From the NCBI GenBank assembly GCA_009930125.1, contig RZYZ01000028.1, positions 1 through 14,273 of the forward strand: a stretch of 14,273 nucleotides of DNA, written 5' to 3'. The DNA comes from Clostridia bacterium. GTDB taxonomy: Bacteria; Bacillota; Clostridia; Clostridiales; Clostridiaceae. This document shows, piece by piece, positions 6,530 to 14,263 of this stretch. Made by a program: the position numbers and the translations under genes. Under the pieces are notes generated by a model, which worked only from the letters and a program-made list of their open reading frames with translations, did not search any database and was not told where the DNA came from. Each line of letters opens with the position of its first letter. Position 1 is the stretch's first letter.

Positions 6530-6877
6530 CTATATGAGCTGGTTCCACTGCTCTTCCTTGAAGCCCACAAGCACCAGGTCATTCTTTAAAAGAACAGGCC
6601 TCTTCACCAGCATCGGATGCTTGGAGAGCAGTCTGAGAATCTCATCATCAGAATAGCTTTTCACCTTCTCCTTCATCTCCAGGTCTCTGTAGACGGTCCC
6701 ACTGGTGTTGAGCATCCCTTTGATGGGCAGACCGCTCTTTTCATGGATGCTTTTCAGCTCCTCATAGCTCAGCGTATCTTCTGTGATTTCTCTATAATCG
6801 AATTCCAGATTATGCGCCATGAGAAATTTCTTCGCTTTGATACAGGTTCCACATTTTCGGTAACATACAATCTGCAT
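6530..6877 (-). CDS. ArsC/Spx-family thioredoxin-fold protein
   Basis: This 115-residue member of the ArsC/Spx/YffB family has a redox motif C9-G-T-C12 near the start, an extra C5, the conserved segment NTSGTVYRDL (57-66) and the family arginine before proline at R93 (VKRPVLL). Spx and MgsR bind the alpha subunit of RNA polymerase in response to thiol stress, while ArsC reduces arsenate. This protein is shorter than Spx (about 131 residues) and sits with no arsenic genes, so neither role can be assigned. A thiol reductase or a redox-sensing regulator are both possible. The ATG shares one base with the sbcC stop (TAATG) and has GGAGG six bases upstream, so it is translationally coupled to sbcC. 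Confidence 0.82.
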   Translation of the reverse strand: MQIVCYRKCGTCIKAKKFLMAHNLEFDYREITEDTLSYEELKSIHEKSGLPIKGMLNTSGTVYRDLEMKEKVKSYSDDEILRLLSKHPMLVKRPVLLKNDLVLVGFKEEQWNQLI

Positions 6878-9800
6878 TATATTCCTCCGTTCACTTTAAT
6901 ACTGCTTCCTTTTCCGGGGATGGAGTTCACTTCGATTTTCCCAGGTATACGGTCCTTCAGCTCTGTCACATGGGAGATGATTCCGACGATACGTCCGGAC
7001 ACATTGAGCTCCATCAGACTTTCCAGTGCATTGTCCAGTGAGTCCTGGTCCAGTGAACCGAAGCCTTCATCGATGAAAATGGTTTCCAGATTCACACTGC
7101 CCTTATGACTCTCGATGAAATCCGACAATCCCAGCGCCAGTGAAAGGGAAGCCTTGAAGCTCTCCCCACCGGATAAGGACTGCACATCCCGCTCTCTACC
7201 AGTATACTCATCAAACACATCCAGGCCAAGTCCGATTTTCTCTCGCCTGTTCTCCGTTTCATTTCTTCTCTTAAGCTTATAGCGTCCTTCTGACATTTTC
7301 CGGAGTCTTTCATTGGCCCGTAACAGAATGCCTTCGAAATAGTAGGATTGGACGAATGTTTCAAATCCCATGCCTAAATTCGCCGTATCATACAGATCCT
7401 GAAGAACTGTTAGCTTCTTCTGGTTGGAGAGATAGCTTTCATGGATTTCCTGGAGCCTCATATGAGAGCGCTTCAGGTTATAGACAAGAATCCCTTTCTC
7501 CTTATGGAGACTGTTTTTCTCGTCGAGCTCTTTCCTGGATTCCAGAAGCCTGATCTTCAGCGGTTCAATATCCGTAAACCGCAGGAGCTCCCCGTGTTCA
7601 CGAAGGTTCTCGTATACGCCCTTTACAGCATTATACCCTTTAAAGAACGAAGTGATGTCTTCTTCTATGGAATCCATTTCCGGTACTTTGTGCTTGTTCA
7701 TCTCATAGACTTCTCTTGCAACATCCGCCTCCAGAAGGCTGGTGAAAAACTGATCCTTCAACGACTTTGCGGCTTCAAGGGAAGAAATGAGCGTCTGATT
7801 CATGGCACTTTCCTGACCACTTAAATGCTGGTCCTGATTCTGGCATTCTTCGAAATTCTTTTTCGCTTCTTCCAGCCTGCTGCTGATATCATCAATGATT
7901 CGCTGCGCTTCTCTGATCTGATGCAGAAGACCCATGGATTCCTTCGGTACGCCATCCGCCTCGAGGGATCTGATTTCCCCCTGAATATCGTGAAGCTTCG
8001 CATTGTTCTCATCATGCTGCTTCATCACATCATCCAGCACTTCCAGTTCTTTCCTGCAGAGTTCGCATCGGGCCTCCACTCCATCAAGCTTCGTAGTGAA
8101 CTTATTGACGGTGTTCATGGATTCAGCCAGCTTGTTTTCCAGCCGTCGATATTTTTCCTTCTCATCCCCTCCCACGATTCTGAGATCATCCACCTTGAAG
8201 ATGCTGATCTGACTCTCATCTCCAAGAAGAATGATTTCCTCCGCCAGATCCTCAAAATGCCGGATTCCATTTCTGATATCGGATTTCTTCTCCTGAAGGG
8301 ACTTCTCCAGTTTCTTCAGCTTCTCTTCCAGCGTGCTGAGCAGATCCTCATCATAGCTTCTGACTTCTTTCACTACGGACGGATGCTCGTAGGAACCACA
8401 TACCGGACAGGGTTCATGTTCCTGAAGCTGAGAGCGCAGAATATGCGCATAGTTCTCATTCCGTTTTGCCAGTTCGTGCTCATAGGCATTGGAAGCCACT
8501 TCAATGTTCCGCTCTATGTTCTCTTCTTCTTTTCGCTGAAGCCGGATACTCGATTCAATCTCATCTCGTTTCTGCGCTTTATTGAATAAAGTGACCAGGG
8601 CTTTAAGCCTCGTGTTGGATTCCTGGAGACTCAGTTTCAGTTCCACTTGCTTCATTTTTGCATCATGAAGCGCTCTAGACAGCTCCTGCTCCTCTTCTCT
8701 GTATACTTTGAGTTCATTTTCTTTCTTTCTGAGATAATCCAGCTTCCGATCAAGCTCCTGCCCGCTTTTTTTCAGCTCATTCAGACTCCCGTATGCTTCT
8801 CCGAGTCTCTTTGACCGGGTCAGAAGATTCTCCAGCCTGGTTTTCTCTGTCTTCTTATCATCCAGTACCTTGACTTCCTCCGTGGCGCTTTGCAGCTTCT
8901 TTCTGCTACGCTCCATGTAGCCGCTGACTTTTTTCCGATCCTCTTCCAGAATCTTAAGCTCAGACTGCAGTTTTCTGATGTCAGACTCTTTATCCGCCAG
9001 CTGTTTTTCCGTATGGGTTATGGCGGATATTTTTCTCAGAAGCTTCAGTTCCTTGTCCTTTTCTTCATAGACTCTTTTCAGATTTCTGAACCTTGTGTAC
9101 TCCTCGAAGGCTTTCTGGAACACCGCTAAGTCTTGATTGTTCTTTTCCGCCTCTGCAATCTCTTTTTCAATCTCTCTGCACTTCTTGTCAAATCCCTCGA
9201 TTTCCTTCTCCAGATTCACGATTTCCTCTTCAGCCGCCTGAAGACTCTCCAGAAGCGCATCCGGACCCATCTCGATGTCCTTTCCTTCCATTCCGGCTTC
9301 TTTGAGTATTTCATCAAACTTCAGAACCAGAACCTTGTCCACGTTTCTGGTCTCATCGAATTTCTCTTTGATCCGCCACTGCAGTCTTTCATACTGCTCT
9401 GTGGAGAACAGTTTCTTCAGAATTTCAGATTTGTCCTTTGTGCCGGCAGTGAGAAATTCCCTGAATTCTCCCTGTGGAATCATGACGATTTTCTTGAACT
9501 GATCCAGATTCAGACCAATGATTTCTTCAATTTCCTGATTGACTTCCTTGATCTTCACCAGCATCTTTTCCGGATCGCTTTCTCGGTAGAAATAAGCTTT
9601 ATTGACTCCTTTGGGTGTTTCCACCCTTCTTACATGATACAGCTCTCCTCTGACTTCAAAGGAAAGCGAAACCTCCATGTCCTCTTTTTCTTCTGCCAGC
9701 TGGCTTCTGAAGCATTTCGCTCTGGTTCTGGTGGAACCGCTTCCTTCCCCATAGAGTGCATAGCAGATCGCATCGAAAATAGATGTCTTTCCTGCACCTG

Positions 9801-9909
9801 TTGGCCCCGTGACAAGAAAAATCTTATCCTCATACAAGGGTCTGAAATCCACATGCGTGCTCTCCTTGAAGCCGAGAAAGGACTTCATATTCAGATCCAA
9901 TGGTTTCAT
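6877..9909 (-). CDS. sbcC: SbcC, Rad50-like ATPase subunit of the SbcCD nuclease
   Basis: SbcC and SbcD form an ATP-dependent nuclease that opens hairpins and trims blocked double-strand ends. The 1010-residue protein has the SMC/Rad50 plan: Walker A GPTGAGKT (35-42), Q-loop IPQGEF (144-149), a long first coiled-coil arm (about 170-495), the zinc hook CPVC (501-504) at the exact middle, a second coiled-coil arm (about 510-840), the ABC signature LSGGES (912-917), Walker B ending in DEGFGSLD (947-954) and the switch His (H980). Length is normal. A second CxxC (C615-E-L-C618) lies in the return arm. The ATG at 9909 overlaps the sbcD stop as ATGA, and a GGGGGG purine run lies about 9 bases upstream. 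The downstream gene is coupled by TAATG. Confidence 0.96.
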   Translation of the reverse strand: MKPLDLNMKSFLGFKESTHVDFRPLYEDKIFLVTGPTGAGKTSIFDAICYALYGEGSGSTRTRAKCFRSQLAEEKEDMEVSLSFEVRGELYHVRRVETPKGVNKAYFYRESDPEKMLVKIKEVNQEIEEIIGLNLDQFKKIVMIPQGEFREFLTAGTKDKSEILKKLFSTEQYERLQWRIKEKFDETRNVDKVLVLKFDEILKEAGMEGKDIEMGPDALLESLQAAEEEIVNLEKEIEGFDKKCREIEKEIAEAEKNNQDLAVFQKAFEEYTRFRNLKRVYEEKDKELKLLRKISAITHTEKQLADKESDIRKLQSELKILEEDRKKVSGYMERSRKKLQSATEEVKVLDDKKTEKTRLENLLTRSKRLGEAYGSLNELKKSGQELDRKLDYLRKKENELKVYREEEQELSRALHDAKMKQVELKLSLQESNTRLKALVTLFNKAQKRDEIESSIRLQRKEEENIERNIEVASNAYEHELAKRNENYAHILRSQLQEHEPCPVCGSYEHPSVVKEVRSYDEDLLSTLEEKLKKLEKSLQEKKSDIRNGIRHFEDLAEEIILLGDESQISIFKVDDLRIVGGDEKEKYRRLENKLAESMNTVNKFTTKLDGVEARCELCRKELEVLDDVMKQHDENNAKLHDIQGEIRSLEADGVPKESMGLLHQIREAQRIIDDISSRLEEAKKNFEECQNQDQHLSGQESAMNQTLISSLEAAKSLKDQFFTSLLEADVAREVYEMNKHKVPEMDSIEEDITSFFKGYNAVKGVYENLREHGELLRFTDIEPLKIRLLESRKELDEKNSLHKEKGILVYNLKRSHMRLQEIHESYLSNQKKLTVLQDLYDTANLGMGFETFVQSYYFEGILLRANERLRKMSEGRYKLKRRNETENRREKIGLGLDVFDEYTGRERDVQSLSGGESFKASLSLALGLSDFIESHKGSVNLETIFIDEGFGSLDQDSLDNALESLMELNVSGRIVGIISHVTELKDRIPGKIEVNSIPGKGSSIKVNGGI

Positions 9910-11057
9910 ACTATGGTCCCCCCTTCCAGCTCTTCCACCAGTTCCCGGATGATTTCAAGATTCGACTCCTCAATTTCCCTGTCGTTTTTCAGCTTATAGA
10001 AGTCCTTGAAAAGTTTCGTCATGTCTTTCTTCTGAATGATGCTGTAATCCGCATATTCATTGAGAATCTCCTTCTGGTCACGCGCTCTCTGAAGCTCCAG
10101 AATATTCGGGAACTTTGTGCGAAGCCTCATCATGGGTTCCAGAATCTCTTCCTTGTCCTTCAGAATCACCCGGATGTAATCCTCAGGATTCCCCGGATAA
10201 TCCATATTCATGATTTCATTGAAGGACCCTTCCAGCGTCACCACATCCTTCACAGGGTGCAGCGGAATCTCCTTCAAATCAGCCTTCCCTTCTTCATCCA
10301 GTTCAATGATTGTGATGCTTTTTCTATGGTTTTCTTCTGAAAAGGAATATTTCATGGGAGAACCCGAATATCTGATCTTTCCTTCCACCACCCACTGAGG
10401 TTTGTGAAGATGACCCAGTGCGACATAATGGAATGGTTCGAAAACCGTGGTTCTGATGAAATCATGCCCGCCCACAGACAGGATTCGTTCAGATTCACTC
10501 TCAGCCACATCCTCTCTGCCTGAGCCTGCCACAAAGCCGTGGTAGACAAGCACTTTTCGGTTGGCATTCTTTTTCACGCTTTCCTTGAAGATGCGTTCAT
10601 AGACCAGGGTATCGTCTCTGAAGCTTTCAAGCTCGTAGATGGTCTTCAGATTTGCTGTATCCCGATAGGGGAACAGATAGAACTCCACCGGTCCGAACTC
10701 ATCTTTCAGCGTGATGCAGCGCAGCGGCCGCTTCACATTGTTCTCCACCGTGAGCCCCTTGTCTTCCAGGAGAGAACTCAAAAATCCCACACGTTCATGG
10801 GAGTCGTGATTTCCTGTGATGAGAATGTTTCTTTTGCCCAGCTTCACAAGCTCTGTCAGAAACTCATCATTGACTTTCACCGCATCCTCTCTTGGGATGG
10901 ACCGGTCATAAATATCGCCGGCTATGATGACCACATCCGGCTCTTCTTTTCTGATCACTTCTATGATCTCTTTCAGCATTTTCCTCTGGTCCTCCAGAAG
11001 AGACATGCCGTTGAAATATCTTCCTATGTGTAAGTCTGCTACATGAAGAATTTTCAT
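9906..11057 (-). CDS. sbcD: SbcD, Mre11-like nuclease subunit of SbcCD
   Basis: SbcD carries the manganese-dependent phosphoesterase active site of the SbcCD complex. Metal ligands of the calcineurin-like fold are visible in order: D8 and H10 (ADLHIG), D48 (AGDIYD), N83-H84-D85 (TGNHD), H173 (VYHG), and H216 and H218 (GHLH). The 383-residue length is typical. The C-terminal part (about 280-383) is helical and charged, as expected for the region that docks on the SbcC coiled-coil base. The ATG at 11057 has AAAGGAG about 9 bases upstream. It is the first gene of the operon and overlaps sbcC by four bases. No LexA-like box (CGAAC-N4-GTTCG) is visible upstream, so SOS control is not suggested. 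Confidence 0.95.
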   Translation of the reverse strand: MKILHVADLHIGRYFNGMSLLEDQRKMLKEIIEVIRKEEPDVVIIAGDIYDRSIPREDAVKVNDEFLTELVKLGKRNILITGNHDSHERVGFLSSLLEDKGLTVENNVKRPLRCITLKDEFGPVEFYLFPYRDTANLKTIYELESFRDDTLVYERIFKESVKKNANRKVLVYHGFVAGSGREDVAESESERILSVGGHDFIRTTVFEPFHYVALGHLHKPQWVVEGKIRYSGSPMKYSFSEENHRKSITIIELDEEGKADLKEIPLHPVKDVVTLEGSFNEIMNMDYPGNPEDYIRVILKDKEEILEPMMRLRTKFPNILELQRARDQKEILNEYADYSIIQKKDMTKLFKDFYKLKNDREIEESNLEIIRELVEELEGGTIV

Positions 11058-11082
11058 CTATGATTCTCCTTTCATTTCTTAC

Positions 11083-11111
11083 CTTAAAGTTTAGCTGAAA
11101 TATTTTGACAA
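11083..11111 (-). promoter_or_regulatory. Candidate promoter for the sbcDC operon
   Basis: On the minus strand TTGTCA (11111-11106, five of six to consensus) and TTTAAG (11088-11083, four of six) are 17 bases apart. The start would be about 20 bases before the sbcD ATG, leaving the AAAGGAG site in a short leader. Confidence 0.45.
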
Positions 11112-11134
11112 TACAACGCAATACGAGGCAAAAT
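11105..11134 (+). promoter_or_regulatory. Candidate promoter for the GNAT gene
   Basis: A perfect TTGACA at 11105-11110 is followed after 18 bases by CAAAAT (11129-11134, four of six). The better-looking TAGAAT at 11139-11144 is too far away (28 bases). The -35 box overlaps the candidate sbcD -35 on the other strand. Confidence 0.5.
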
Positions 11135-11164
11135 GTAGTAGAATGTTGCTAGGGGGTGTATGAC

Positions 11165-11668
11165 ATGCCAAAGAGAATCCGTATGAGTCTCAGGTTAAGT
11201 GATGAAAACAGAGCGTTTCCGATCACCTTTATCCCAGCAGAGAAAAAACATCTTTACGCCATGGCGGAAGCCGTGCTTGATGCCTATCGGGATACCATCG
11301 ATTACGAAGGCGAAGATCTGGAACAGACACTGGACGAGCTGAAACGCGTTTATAAAGGTTCCTATGGTCCACTCATGGAAGAAGCTTCTTTTCTTCTTAT
11401 GGAGGACAATCTGGTCAAAGCAGGTGTTCTTGTCTGCCTTTATCGCGGAGAACCCACCATCACGTATACATTCACGAGAAAAAATGAGCAGCGACTCGGC
11501 TATGCTACACTACTGATCCTGAAATCGGCTCATGAACTTTATCAGCTGGGCTATCACTCACTCTATCTCTATGTGACGGTTGAAAACAGCAGTGCTTTAC
11601 GATTATATGAGTCCTTAGGGTTTTCTGAAGTCCCCCTGACAACAGTGACAGAAATAAATATTGACTGA
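11165..11668 (+). CDS. GNAT-family N-acetyltransferase
   Basis: This 167-residue acetyl-CoA-dependent transferase has the pyrophosphate-binding motif A at about 111-121 (NEQRLGYATLL, fitting Q/R-x-x-G-x-G/A). It is followed by the helix and strand ending in motif B, VTVENSSALRLYESLGF (about 139-155), where the Asn-Ala-x-x-Leu-Tyr-Glu pattern is characteristic of the fold. The acceptor cannot be predicted. The open frame reaches back to a GTG at 11156, but that codon overlaps the AGGGGG ribosome site (11151-11156). The ATG at 11165, eight bases past it, is therefore the likely start. It is transcribed away from sbcD and ends just before a hairpin terminator. No functional link with its neighbours is evident. 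Confidence 0.85.
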   Translation: MPKRIRMSLRLSDENRAFPITFIPAEKKHLYAMAEAVLDAYRDTIDYEGEDLEQTLDELKRVYKGSYGPLMEEASFLLMEDNLVKAGVLVCLYRGEPTITYTFTRKNEQRLGYATLLILKSAHELYQLGYHSLYLYVTVENSSALRLYESLGFSEVPLTTVTEINID

Positions 11669-11679
11669 TGAATATATTT

Positions 11680-11714
11680 AAAGGTGCCAGATTGAATGAA
11701 TCTGACACCTTTTT
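11680..11714 (+). terminator. Intrinsic terminator between the GNAT gene and helD
   Basis: AAAGGTGCCAGATT (11680-11693) pairs with AATCTGACACCTTT (11699-11712) with one mismatch and a five-base loop, followed by a T run (11710-11714). It serves the GNAT gene on the plus strand. On the minus strand the stem is followed only by TTTAAAT, so it may terminate helD less efficiently. Confidence 0.85.
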
Positions 11715-11746
11715 CTTATATGCTGAATTGACAATCGTACTGTGTT

Positions 11747-14014
11747 CTATAAAAAATAACTGTTTTTTCCGGATAGGAACTGCAGGGACAATCTGTGCAT
11801 GGCTCGTGTCATCGCCACATAAAGAAGCTTCGCATCCAGTGCACTGATCTCGAAGGCATCATGGAGATTCGCAGTGATGACTGCATCAAATTCCAACCCT
11901 TTTGCAAGATGTGCCGGCAGCACCACAATTCTTTCCTCAAAATGAGCAGCCTTCTCTTCTATGAGCCCTATGGAATAACCACTTCCCTTAGTAAGCGCCC
12001 CATGAATGGCTCTGGCATCGTCTCCTGATTTGGTGATGACGGCTATGGTTGTATATTCTTCCTGCATCCACTTACCGATGGTTTCAAGAATTCCCTTCAC
12101 AAGGCTTCCCTCATCCTTATGCTTTCTGATCTGCGGTTTTTTACCATGCCGAACCACAGGATTCGCCATCGAAAGACCTGTGATCGGTGCTTTCTTCAGA
12201 ACACTGTTCGCTTCATTCATGATTTCTATGGTGGTTCGATAACTCTGAAGCAGGGTAAGATAGTTCACTTCTTCCTGGAAAACGGACTCCTGAAGGTAGG
12301 ACCAGTCTTTCACTGCGCGATACATATGAATCCCCTGGGAAAGATCGCCCAGAATCGTGAATCTGTCGGTGTTTAGAATTTCTCTCAGCACAAAAAACTG
12401 AAAGTCACTGAAATCCTGCGCCTCATCGATGACGGCATATTTCACCTTTGCAGATTTATCGATGCCGTAGAGTCTGATGTGAAGATAGGCCAGCGGTGCC
12501 AGATCCTCCAGTTCCAGCTCCTTTTCAGGGATTCTACTTATCCGATCCTCCACAATGAATCTGATCACCTCTTTGTCCTCCGTGTAGCGCTCCAGAAGGT
12601 CCGCATCCGTCATAAGCCTGTTGTAGAAGAACAGTGCATCCTTTCTGTCAATTCTTTTGATATAGTCCTTGACCGCCTTTTTTCTGCTTCTCTGGAGCAT
12701 TTTTATTTTCTCATCCCGATCAGTAATGGCCATCTTCAGTTTTTTCTTCCTGTCTTCAGGTACCATGTCGGATTTTCTCACTCGATCCATTCTCCGCTCA
12801 TAGATCCGCCTGGTTTTTGCCAGCATCTCATCCACCGCTTCCTTCACGTGATGATCCAGATAGCTTTCGAGCTGGTCGATTCTCTTATAGAAAGGCAGAT
12901 AAGCATAACTCTCCTTGAACATCTCCTCCAGATAGGCTCTTGTGAAGAGCACTTCCCCATTCACTTCAAAATCCACAGGAAGGATGAAGTGCTCTTCGAT
13001 ATCCCTGCAGTACGCTTCCAGAATCTTTCTCATCAGCATGCTGTTCTTGAAGGCAGATGTTCGAATGATCCGCTCCTTCTCATACTCCTCCAGGGTTTCT
13101 TTTTTCAGTAGAAGCCTGAGCTTGCTGTTCTGATCGGACAAGGGATATCTTTCACCGATGACATCCAGCATGAAATCCGGAAATGTGGTCTGTCTCACAT
13201 CCTCTGCACCCAGTTCTGGCAGCACACTGGAGATATAGTCCAGAAAAAGATTGTTGGGAGCAATGATGATGAAATCCTCGGGCTGAAAGGAGTCGGAATA
13301 GGTATAAATCAGATAGGCGATCCGATGAAGTGCGATTGTGGTTTTTCCGCTTCCCGCCACCCCCTGCACTATGAGCGGTTTGTGGATATCGGCCCGGATG
13401 ATGTCATTCTGCTCGGACTGTATGGTGGAGACAATGTCCTTCAGCTTATCACTGGCATGATTTTCAAGGGTTGCCTGCAGAAAGGTATCCGACATGGAAA
13501 TGTCCACATCCACAAAATGCTTCAGTTCTCCATTTTCTATGGTGTACTGTCTTTTTCGGAACAGATCGATCTCATATTCCTCTCCATAGGATTTATATTG
13601 CGCTTTTCCGAGTCTGCCATCATAATACACACTCGCTATGGGTGCTCTCCAGTCCACAACCAGTGGAGTGTCCATGGATTCATCGAAAAGCGAGATTTTC
13701 CCTATATAGAGCTGTTCATCTCTGTCCTTATCGGACTGTCTGATATCCATACGGGCAAAATAAGGGTGATCCTTTGATTTCTTCAGCATGCCGAAATTCT
13801 GTTCCAGACTATCCAGAAGCTTCGCGTTCAGCAGAATGCTGGCATAACTGAGACTGTTGTCCATATCGTCCAGTTCTGAAAATGCCTCGCGCATATCCTT
13901 CCTGTACTTCAGTCTCTTATCCACCACCAGGGAGATGATTCTGCGTATATATTCTTTCGTCTCTTCCAGTCGCTCTATTTCCTTGTCATAGTCTTCATGT
14001 TCTCTGATCGACAT
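11747..14014 (-). CDS. helD: HelD, RNA-polymerase-recycling UvrD/Rep-like ATPase
   Basis: HelD binds RNA polymerase and uses ATP to strip it from stalled or post-termination complexes; some relatives protect against rifampicin. The 755-residue protein starts with a charged helical arm (about 1-60), expected to reach into the secondary channel, followed by the HelD-typical PYFARMD (84-90) and VVDWRAPIASVYYD (119-132). Superfamily 1 motifs follow: Walker A GVAGSGKTT (218-226), a long helical HelD-specific insert (about 300-500), Walker B AVIDEAQD (527-534), GDLSQ (556-560), QSYRTT (590-595), KGLEFD (705-710) and YVAMTRA (732-738). The WRAP-containing N-terminal region separates it from PcrA/UvrD. 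The size fits the Firmicute HelD class (B. subtilis about 774). The ATG at 14014 has an AGGTGAAG ribosome site. It is a single-gene unit. Confidence 0.93.
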   Translation of the reverse strand: MSIREHEDYDKEIERLEETKEYIRRIISLVVDKRLKYRKDMREAFSELDDMDNSLSYASILLNAKLLDSLEQNFGMLKKSKDHPYFARMDIRQSDKDRDEQLYIGKISLFDESMDTPLVVDWRAPIASVYYDGRLGKAQYKSYGEEYEIDLFRKRQYTIENGELKHFVDVDISMSDTFLQATLENHASDKLKDIVSTIQSEQNDIIRADIHKPLIVQGVAGSGKTTIALHRIAYLIYTYSDSFQPEDFIIIAPNNLFLDYISSVLPELGAEDVRQTTFPDFMLDVIGERYPLSDQNSKLRLLLKKETLEEYEKERIIRTSAFKNSMLMRKILEAYCRDIEEHFILPVDFEVNGEVLFTRAYLEEMFKESYAYLPFYKRIDQLESYLDHHVKEAVDEMLAKTRRIYERRMDRVRKSDMVPEDRKKKLKMAITDRDEKIKMLQRSRKKAVKDYIKRIDRKDALFFYNRLMTDADLLERYTEDKEVIRFIVEDRISRIPEKELELEDLAPLAYLHIRLYGIDKSAKVKYAVIDEAQDFSDFQFFVLREILNTDRFTILGDLSQGIHMYRAVKDWSYLQESVFQEEVNYLTLLQSYRTTIEIMNEANSVLKKAPITGLSMANPVVRHGKKPQIRKHKDEGSLVKGILETIGKWMQEEYTTIAVITKSGDDARAIHGALTKGSGYSIGLIEEKAAHFEERIVVLPAHLAKGLEFDAVITANLHDAFEISALDAKLLYVAMTRAMHRLSLQFLSGKNSYFL

Positions 14015-14057
14015 ATCTTCACCTGGCTTCCATTTTCTGTACCTTTTCTCAGAAATC

Positions 14058-14066
14058 AGTATACCA
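14058..14066 (-). promoter_or_regulatory. Extended -10 promoter of helD
   Basis: On the minus strand TGGTATACT (14066-14058) is an extended -10 (TG-n-TATACT), about 45 bases upstream of the helD ATG. No clear -35 is present, which is usual for extended -10 promoters. Confidence 0.5.
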
Positions 14067-14154
14067 CAAGTATCCTTTCACTCCTACATCACGAGAATAT
14101 CGCTTGAAGAGAAATAATTACCGAACCCTCACAAAAATCTATACGTTTACACTA

Positions 14155-14182
14155 TGGACTACGGGAATTAATCTGTTATAAT
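14155..14182 (+). promoter_or_regulatory. Promoter of the right-edge leader or small RNA
   Basis: TGGACT (14155-14160, four of six) and a perfect TATAAT (14177-14182) are 16 bases apart. Transcription would start near 14188-14190, directly ahead of a short ORF and hairpin. The rest of the region between helD and here (14067-14154) shows nothing else that I can name. Confidence 0.6.
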
Positions 14183-14195
14183 TAATTAGGAAAGA

Positions 14196-14258
14196 ATGAT
14201 AATCGTGGGCAAAACAACAGCCATCCTGAACCTGACGGTACGGATGGCCCGATTATGA
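14196..14258 (+). CDS. Putative 20-residue leader peptide overlapping a terminator-like hairpin
   Basis: A frame of 20 codons begins with ATG at 14196, a few bases after AGGAAAG (14188-14194), and ends in TGA at 14256-14258. The peptide begins MIIVGKTTAIL. Eight of its 20 residues are Ile, Leu or Val and three are Thr. The reading frame spans the whole hairpin described in the next entry, which is the arrangement of leader peptides that control attenuation. The predicted mRNA start lies only about 6-8 bases before the ATG, so the ribosome site would be at the extreme 5' end or partly missing; this weakens the case. The controlled gene would be beyond the right edge. It may instead be a chance frame within a small RNA. 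Confidence 0.33.
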   Translation: MIIVGKTTAILNLTVRMARL

Positions 14259-14263
14259 TTTTT
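14199..14263 (+). terminator. Nested hairpin with T run: attenuator, small-RNA terminator or structured RNA
   Basis: An outer stem pairs ATAATCG (14199-14205) with CGATTAT (14250-14256). An inner stem pairs GCCATCC (14220-14226) with GGATGGC (14242-14248), and a small ACC/GGU stem lies within it. TTTTT (14259-14263) follows two bases after the outer stem. GGC at 14208-14210 can extend the outer stem by pairing with GCC (14247-14249), or it can pair with GCC at 14220-14222. Two alternative folds therefore compete for the same bases. I do not match it to a known riboswitch class. Confidence 0.5.

Noticed and set aside
7825..8589. Plus-strand frame of 254 codons opposite the sbcC coiled-coil
   Set aside because: It lies wholly inside sbcC, has hydrophobic composition explained by antisense of Glu/Lys/Arg codons, and shows no recognisable motif.
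9133..9999. Long plus-strand frame (288 codons) opposite sbcC and sbcD
   Set aside because: It is antisense to two genes with complete catalytic motifs, shows no family features and has Phe/Leu/Ser-rich composition typical of the complement of Glu/Lys-rich coiled coil. It is a shadow frame.
12479..13111. Plus-strand frame of 210 codons inside helD
   Set aside because: It is antisense to a full-length HelD with all superfamily 1 motifs and is a shadow frame.
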